A stretch of 64,000 nt of DNA from Kordia antarctica (GTDB lineage: Bacteria > Bacteroidota > Bacteroidia > Flavobacteriales > Flavobacteriaceae), in the NCBI RefSeq assembly GCF_009901525.1, contig NZ_CP019288.1:682001-746000 (forward strand), given 5' to 3'. Position numbers and translations under genes: made by a program. Shown piece after piece: positions 58,798-64,000 of this stretch (position 1 is its first letter; every line of letters starts with the position of its first letter). A model generated the notes under the pieces. The model worked only from the letters and a program-made list of their open reading frames with translations. It did no database searches and was not told where the DNA came from.

Positions 58798-60897
58798 TTA
58801 ATTCTTTAGTAGCTTGAATGTCCAAAATACGCCTGCACCAGCTTCAATTTCTAGTGTAATGGTATTTATATCGACAAATGTAATATTGTATGTTATAGAA
58901 CCTGGCGCGTTTGCTGGGTTTGAAAGTTCTCCTGCATTGTTTGCTTTAGGAATTCCTAAGTAAGCTCCTGTTCCGTTTAGTGTTACTGTATTTGCCGAAT
59001 TATCGTATGTAAATGTCGCTGCCGCAGATCCGTCATGTGGTGCTACTGGTGCGCCACAAGCGTCTCCTGCTCCACTTTGCCATCCTTCAATCCATGTGTC
59101 AGCTCCTAATACGTTGCTAAATGATCCGCTATTTGTAAATACATATTCGTCATCGTAAAAACAAGCTCTTTGTGCAACTCCTGCATCATCAATGGAGAAC
59201 CACTCTCCTGATCCTGCAGATGGTCCAACTTTAAGTGATCCTGCTTCTGGTGCAACACTCCATGAACCTGCTAATGGTGATACTGGCGCAGCACCATCTC
59301 TTACTAGTTTAAATGTCCAAAAGACACCTGAACCAGCTTCAATACTTACGATCATAGTGTTAATATCTACTAATGTAACATCGTATGTAATAGAACTTGG
59401 CGCATTTGCTGGATTTGAAAGTTCTCCTGCGTTGTTTGCTTTTGGTAAAGCAATGTATGCTCCTGTTCCGTTTAGTGTAATTGTTCCTGCTACATCATTG
59501 TGTATGTATGTTGCTGCTGCAGATCCGTCATGCGGTGCAATTGGTGCGCCACAAGCATCACCTGCGCCACTTTGCCATCCTTCAATCCATGTGTCTGCTC
59601 CTAAAACATTACTGAATGATCCATTTGTTCCAAAAACATACGTATCATCATAGTAACATGCTCTTGCTACTACTCCTGCATCATCAATGGAGAACCATTC
59701 TCCTGATCCTGGCATTGGTCCAACTTTAAGTGATCCTGCTTCTGCTGCCATTTTCCATGTTCCCGTTATTGGACTTGCTGCTGAAGGTTGTTTGTAGAAA
59801 TAGATATTGTCTATAAACACAGTTCCTGATGCCCAAGGTGTTCCAACAAACTTTAATTGGAATATTTCATCTACTGATAATCCTTGATCTGTATATTCTG
59901 AGATTGCAATTTCAATACTTGTCCATGATCCTGCTGTTAAAGGTCGCGTTACTGGTGCTTCTGTTGCTGCAGTTGGTCCGTTGATGAGTGACGTTTCAAG
60001 GTCAGTTACCACATCTGCTGTCCATACATCTAAGTGTAAAAATTCCATTGCTGAGACATCTACTGAAGTTCCGTCAGCTAATGCAATTCCTTGATAGCTT
60101 ATGTTGATGTACTGAAGCATTTGATCTCCTGCTAAGTCAAACGTTGTCCAGCTACTTCCTTGTCCACCTTGTCCCCAATCTGGGAAATAGTTTGTTCCTA
60201 CTTCATCCGTGTAAACACTACTAAATATAGAGATTACATCAACTGCTGCTCTTGCAGGTGGCGTTGGTGCTGATGTTAATGGTTGTACTATTGCAGTTAC
60301 TTCAAACTCTTCTGTATAGGTTGTGGTTGCAATTGCTCCACCCATGGCAACTACAGTAATTGTGTAGGTACCAGGATTGTCATAGATATGTGAGATTGTT
60401 TCTCCAATGTTTCCTACTACAACATCACTTCCATCTCCAAAATCAACTTGGTTGTTCATCGCAAAGTCTGCGGTTGCTGTAACATTTACTTGTTTTGATA
60501 TTGCAGCGTCGTTTTCAATAGTAACCACTAAGTTTTGCGGTGCTTGAAAAGAAACTACAATTCCTTGTGTTAAGGTCGTAATGTCTCCATTTAACGCTTT
60601 CGCTGTAAGTGTTACTTCATATGAGCCTTCTGCGTATGTATGTTCTACATAGTTCCCTGGCGCAATGTTTTCTTCTGCGTCAGCACCATCACCATAGTTA
60701 ATGTTGTATGTTGTAACTCCTTCACCAAGCGGCGTGATTTTCACCAAACCAGTATTGTCTTGTGTGATTTCTGTAAGCAACGATAGATTTGTAGGCGCAT
60801 TTACGGTGTCTATAAAATCGGTATTGTCATCTTCATCGCAACTGTATACTATCAGTGCGACTAGACATAAACTGAATACATATTTAATTATTTTCAT
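58798..60897 (-). CDS. Surface glycan-binding lipoprotein (PKD, CBM-like, tandem modules)
   Basis: 699 aa from the ATG at 60897, giving a lipoprotein signal with lipobox VYSC; an earlier start adds 17 charged residues before it. Two PKD domains (about 30-205, 'YNINYGDG' and 'NQVDFGDG'), one CBM-like module related to those of the 776-aa protein (about 210-375) and two near-identical modules of about 155 aa ('AGSLKVGP..GSGEWFSIDDAGV') at about 378-699. No catalytic motif. It takes the SusE/SusF position after SusD, so it probably binds beta-glucan on the outer membrane. Confidence 0.88.
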   Translation of the reverse strand: MKIIKYVFSLCLVALIVYSCDEDDNTDFIDTVNAPTNLSLLTEITQDNTGLVKITPLGEGVTTYNINYGDGADAEENIAPGNYVEHTYAEGSYEVTLTAKALNGDITTLTQGIVVSFQAPQNLVVTIENDAAISKQVNVTATADFAMNNQVDFGDGSDVVVGNIGETISHIYDNPGTYTITVVAMGGAIATTTYTEEFEVTAIVQPLTSAPTPPARAAVDVISIFSSVYTDEVGTNYFPDWGQGGQGSSWTTFDLAGDQMLQYINISYQGIALADGTSVDVSAMEFLHLDVWTADVVTDLETSLINGPTAATEAPVTRPLTAGSWTSIEIAISEYTDQGLSVDEIFQLKFVGTPWASGTVFIDNIYFYKQPSAASPITGTWKMAAEAGSLKVGPMPGSGEWFSIDDAGVVARACYYDDTYVFGTNGSFSNVLGADTWIEGWQSGAGDACGAPIAPHDGSAAATYIHNDVAGTITLNGTGAYIALPKANNAGELSNPANAPSSITYDVTLVDINTMIVSIEAGSGVFWTFKLVRDGAAPVSPLAGSWSVAPEAGSLKVGPSAGSGEWFSIDDAGVAQRACFYDDEYVFTNSGSFSNVLGADTWIEGWQSGAGDACGAPVAPHDGSAAATFTYDNSANTVTLNGTGAYLGIPKANNAGELSNPANAPGSITYNITFVDINTITLEIEAGAGVFWTFKLLKN

Positions 60898-60923
60898 CTT
60901 TTTTTCTTTTCTTTTTCTAGCTA

Positions 60924-62384
60924 TTAATATCCTGAATTTTGTATCCAACGATTTCCTGCCAATTCAATTTCGATTCTTGGAATTGGAAATAATTCGTTTT
61001 TCCCAGTAGAAAACCCAGGAATAGAGCTCGTTTGACCTGTTCTAACTTGGTCAAAGAAACGGTGTCCTTCGCCAGCTAGTTCAAGCCTTCTTTCTGCCAA
61101 CACATTTTCTAGTGTTGCAGGAATTCTGTTAGTTGTGTTTCCAAATGCTCTGTCACGAATTGCATCCAAAAATGTTTGAGGATTTGCAATTGGCGATGGT
61201 GCACGTAAGTTTGCTTCCGCAGCCATTAGTAAGATATCGGCATACCGAATAGCTCTGTAATTGTTGCTATGCGTTAGGTTTACATCTTGTAGGTTTGCTT
61301 CTGCGTATGGAATGTATTTTAGGTTGAAGTATCCTGTGTGTTCAGAACCTTCATTGAATATAACATCTGGTCGTGAAGCCACAAATGCATTGATGTCTAA
61401 TACGGTTGCTGCTAAACGTGTATCTCCAGTTTGGTATAAGTCTACAACACCTTGTACTGGTACATTGAAACTGAATCCACTTGTATAAGGTGAGAAGTTT
61501 CCGCCTCTGAATCTTGGTCCCATGAATCCTACTGCAATGTTTCCTTCAACACATTGAAAACAGCCAAATCCTGCTCCTTCTCCACCAAAGTATTGTACTT
61601 CGAATACAGATTCTTGATTGTTTTCATTACTGTTTAAAAAGATGGTTCCGAAGTTATTAACTAATTGGTATTGCCCAGAGTTAATGACTTGATTGAACGT
61701 TTGTGCTGCTTCTGTATATTTTTCTTGGTAAAGGTATATTTTTCCTAGTAAAGCCAATGCCGCTCCTTTAGTTGCTCTACCATTTTGTGATTGCGTCCAA
61801 GGTAATTCAGTAATTGCATTCATTAAGTCAACTTCTAAACGCGCATAAATAGCTGCTTTAGGTGTTCTGTCAATTGATTGTGTTTCTTCAATTGTGATTC
61901 TTCCATCAGTATATAATGGAACATCACCGAAGAATTTTACCAATTCGAAGTAATAGTATGATCTTAGAAATAAGTTTTCTGCAAGTAATTGCTCTTTTCC
62001 ATCAAAATCAATATTGTCTTGAAACTCTACAATGTAATTTGCTCTACTGATTCCTGCATACATCCATTGGAATACGTTACGCAACGCACCATTGTCTGCT
62101 GTATGAATCATGTCGTCGATTTGTTGCCAATCTAATACATCTGTTGGACTTTCGCCACCACATAAACTGTTATCAGAGGCAATTTCGCCCAAAATATTGT
62201 TTAAGTATGTTGTAGAAAGTAAATCATATACACCAATTAATGCAGCGTCATAATCTTCTGGTGTGTTGAAAAAGTTTTCTGAGTTTTCCTGACCTTCTGG
62301 TAGGATGTCTAAGTAATCATCACAAGATTGTATGCTCATGATGACGATCAGCGTTAGTGCTATTTTTGTTATCTTATTATACAT
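60924..62384 (-). CDS. SusD/RagB-family nutrient-binding lipoprotein
   Basis: 486 aa from the ATG at 62384 (MYNKITKIALTLIVIMS, lipobox SIQSC); a start 24 bases earlier would run into the SusC end and adds nothing. SusD marks: LDILPEGQENSENFFNTPEDY, the TPR-type helices (ALLGKIYLYQEKYTEAAQTF), and the C-terminal ADILLMAAEANL, LAERRLELAGEGHRFFD and PIPRIEIELAGN. It binds glucan chains as the lid of the SusC pore on the outer membrane. The SusC stop lies 10 bases upstream, as usual in SusCD pairs. Confidence 0.95.
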   Translation of the reverse strand: MYNKITKIALTLIVIMSIQSCDDYLDILPEGQENSENFFNTPEDYDAALIGVYDLLSTTYLNNILGEIASDNSLCGGESPTDVLDWQQIDDMIHTADNGALRNVFQWMYAGISRANYIVEFQDNIDFDGKEQLLAENLFLRSYYYFELVKFFGDVPLYTDGRITIEETQSIDRTPKAAIYARLEVDLMNAITELPWTQSQNGRATKGAALALLGKIYLYQEKYTEAAQTFNQVINSGQYQLVNNFGTIFLNSNENNQESVFEVQYFGGEGAGFGCFQCVEGNIAVGFMGPRFRGGNFSPYTSGFSFNVPVQGVVDLYQTGDTRLAATVLDINAFVASRPDVIFNEGSEHTGYFNLKYIPYAEANLQDVNLTHSNNYRAIRYADILLMAAEANLRAPSPIANPQTFLDAIRDRAFGNTTNRIPATLENVLAERRLELAGEGHRFFDQVRTGQTSSIPGFSTGKNELFPIPRIEIELAGNRWIQNSGY

Positions 62385-62394
62385 AGTTATCTTT

Positions 62395-64000
62395 TTAGAA
62401 TGATACATTGATTCCTGTTGTAAATGTTCTTGCTAATGGATATTGTCCTAAGTCAACACCAGCGCCCAACGGATTTGAATTTGATACATCAGGATTGTAT
62501 CCTTGATATTTTGTGAATGTATGCAAGTTGTTTACCGCAAAGTAGAGTCTGAATTTATCTAAATGAATTTTTTCTAATACTGAAGTCGGTAATGAATATC
62601 CTATTTGAACGTTTTGAATTCGTAAGTATGAACCATCTTCTACAAAGAAATCCGAGAATAAGTAGTTGTTTGAAGCATTTGTTGATGCTCTAGGAACTGT
62701 GTTTGATGTTCCTTCGCCTGTCCAACGATCTAAGTATAAGTCTGGTTTGTTACTATACGTTAGAAAACGCTCGTAACTTCTTGCAATGTCGTTTCCGATA
62801 GAAGCATATAGTGTTGTACTAAAGTCAAATTGTTTGTAATCTAGGTTTAAGTTGAATCCCATTGTTACTTCTGGAATTGGGCTTCCAATAACCGTTTGGT
62901 CATCACTACTTCCAAATTCAATCGCGCCATCGCCATCTACATCTACATATCGAATATCTCCTGGTTGCGCATTTGGCTGAGCTGCATGTGCATCAATTTC
63001 TGCTTGGTTTTGGAAAACTCCATCCGTTTGCAATCCGTAGAATACACCTATTGGCAATCCTGTTTGGAAACGTGAAGTGGTTTGGTTTAACCCAAATAAT
63101 CCGCCAGGCAAGAAACCTGCTGCATTGTTAACTTCTATTGCTTTGTTGTCAATACTTGTTAAGTTATATCCAAGTCCAATGCTGAAATCTTCTGAGAAAT
63201 CGTGTGAAAAGCTGATACTTAAGTCAAGACCTTTGTTTTCAATGGTTCCTGCATTTACTACTGGTGGCGAACTTCCTCCAGCGGTAGAACCTAATAATCC
63301 TGATACTTCAGGTACTAATAATAAGTCTTCCGTACGTTTTCTGTAGTAATCAAATGTAACATCTAATTTATTATCTAATAAACTAATATCAAACCCTATG
63401 TTTGTTTGTTTTGTTGTTTCCCATTTTAAACTTGGGTTTGCTAACGAACCAATTGCGTTTCCAAATGCTAATACATCGTTAAACGGATAGGTTGCTTCTG
63501 CTCCTGCTCCTTGCAAGAATCCTAACCAACGGTAACTTCCAATTTTATCACTTCCTGTAATACCGTAACTTCCTCTAAGTTTTAATGAATTGATTGTTTC
63601 TGTTTTGAAAAAATCTTCTTTCGATACTACCCAACCTGCAGATGCAGATGGAAAGTATGCAGCACGTTCGTTAGGTCCAAAACGTGTAGATGCATCTCTT
63701 CGTACTAATGCAGAGAATAAGTATTTTCCGTTGTAATCATATTGAATTCTTCCAAAAAGTGAGTACGTACGATCTTCTCCTCTTCCTGTTGCTGCATTAA
63801 TTGTTTGCTGAATGTCTTGTGGTGCGCCGTTTGGCGTATCATCTTCATCAATTATGAATGACTGCGTGTTACTTAAGAAAGCGTTGTTCCAAGTATCTGG
63901 ACCACTTACTAAGAAACCTGATGCAAAAATTCCATCATATTGCTCGCTTCTCATAGAGAATCCTACCAATCCTGTAAAGTTATGATTGCCAAATGATTTG
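62395..64000 (-). CDS. SusC/RagA TonB-dependent receptor, C-terminal part
   Basis: At least 534 residues, continuing past the window edge (N-terminus, plug and TonB box not seen). The beta-barrel is typical: YNGKYLFSALVRRDASTRFG, SLKLRGSYGITGSD, SFNLGYNLT-type strands (GIGLGYNLTSIDN), GDIRYVDVDGDGAI and PEVTMGFNLNLDYKQFD, ending TFTTGINVSF with the aromatic C-terminal residue of barrel proteins. Imports beta-gluco-oligosaccharides with SusD. The reading frame is open to the edge. Confidence 0.95.
   Translation of the reverse strand, partial: KSFGNHNFTGLVGFSMRSEQYDGIFASGFLVSGPDTWNNAFLSNTQSFIIDEDDTPNGAPQDIQQTINAATGRGEDRTYSLFGRIQYDYNGKYLFSALVRRDASTRFGPNERAAYFPSASAGWVVSKEDFFKTETINSLKLRGSYGITGSDKIGSYRWLGFLQGAGAEATYPFNDVLAFGNAIGSLANPSLKWETTKQTNIGFDISLLDNKLDVTFDYYRKRTEDLLLVPEVSGLLGSTAGGSSPPVVNAGTIENKGLDLSISFSHDFSEDFSIGLGYNLTSIDNKAIEVNNAAGFLPGGLFGLNQTTSRFQTGLPIGVFYGLQTDGVFQNQAEIDAHAAQPNAQPGDIRYVDVDGDGAIEFGSSDDQTVIGSPIPEVTMGFNLNLDYKQFDFSTTLYASIGNDIARSYERFLTYSNKPDLYLDRWTGEGTSNTVPRASTNASNNYLFSDFFVEDGSYLRIQNVQIGYSLPTSVLEKIHLDKFRLYFAVNNLHTFTKYQGYNPDVSNSNPLGAGVDLGQYPLARTFTTGINVSF

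Noticed and set aside
59192-59653. 153-aa open frame on the plus strand
   Set aside because: Antisense to the repeated modules of the glycan-binding lipoprotein; Pro/Ser-rich product without a fold, caused by the coding strand's codon bias.
1-64000. tRNA, rRNA, prophage or insertion sequence
   Set aside because: By eye I found no cloverleaf-forming intergenic segment, rRNA stretch, transposase, integrase or phage structural gene.

Overview
The window looks like chromosomal DNA of a marine Flavobacteriaceae bacterium. It is AT-rich, with gliding genes gldF/gldG, type IX secretion (T9SS) sorting domains, SusC/SusD pairs, TAnnTTTG promoter boxes and no clear Shine-Dalgarno sequences. The short double-glycine peptides with an 'ILN(I/L)...INGG' leader remind me of Kordia and close relatives, but that placement is inference from memory. 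I found no tRNA, rRNA, CRISPR array, prophage or transposase.

Layout. 1-3.0 kb: a partial PAP2 phosphatase, a lipoprotein, a small acidic protein and a MATE exporter, all on the minus strand. 3.2-6.1 kb: three tandem Cys-rich GG-leader peptide genes facing a lanthipeptide-like precursor and a lipoprotein TPR/AraC regulator. 6.4-17 kb: mostly housekeeping (purC, phoH, a SAM hydrolase, a small monooxygenase, gldFG, dnaN, mnmE) plus another 43-aa GG-leader peptide before mnmE. 17-28 kb: an accessory region with an orphan sigma-54-activator-like ATPase, a tightly coupled four-gene operon (GT4/radical-SAM fusion, tyrosine phosphatase, methyltransferase, WG-repeat protein), two more methyltransferases and a 1149-aa T9SS surface protein with near-identical repeats. 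28.5-35.1 kb: a complete trans-4-hydroxy-L-proline degradation set with a divergent AraC regulator. 35.2-39.1 kb: small genes, a pair of GspG-like proteins, a HAD phosphatase, a further GG-leader peptide and upp. 39.4-41.4 kb: a secreted endonuclease I.

41.5-64 kb is a large laminarin / beta-glucan utilisation locus on the minus strand. In transcription order: SusC (cut by the window edge), SusD, a PKD/CBM-type surface lipoprotein, GH16, a clan-A hydrolase, a GH149-type beta-1,3-glucan phosphorylase, a GH17 lipoprotein, GH30, an MFS-GH17 fusion, two GH17 enzymes without signal peptides, a T9SS-secreted glucan-binding-like protein, a terminator, and a LacI regulator. The inferred route is surface capture and cutting (SusCD, binding lipoproteins, GH16), debranching and trimming in the periplasm or at the surface (GH30, GH17), import by the transporter, and cytoplasmic hydrolysis or phosphorolysis.

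The least explained material is the set of six small precursor-like peptides with no maturation enzyme nearby, a 46-nt element found twice next to such peptides that looks like a small RNA with its own terminator, the GT4/radical-SAM operon, and the transporter-GH17 fusion. Intergenic spaces carry a family of palindromic dispersed repeats and two related 7-bp tandem arrays.
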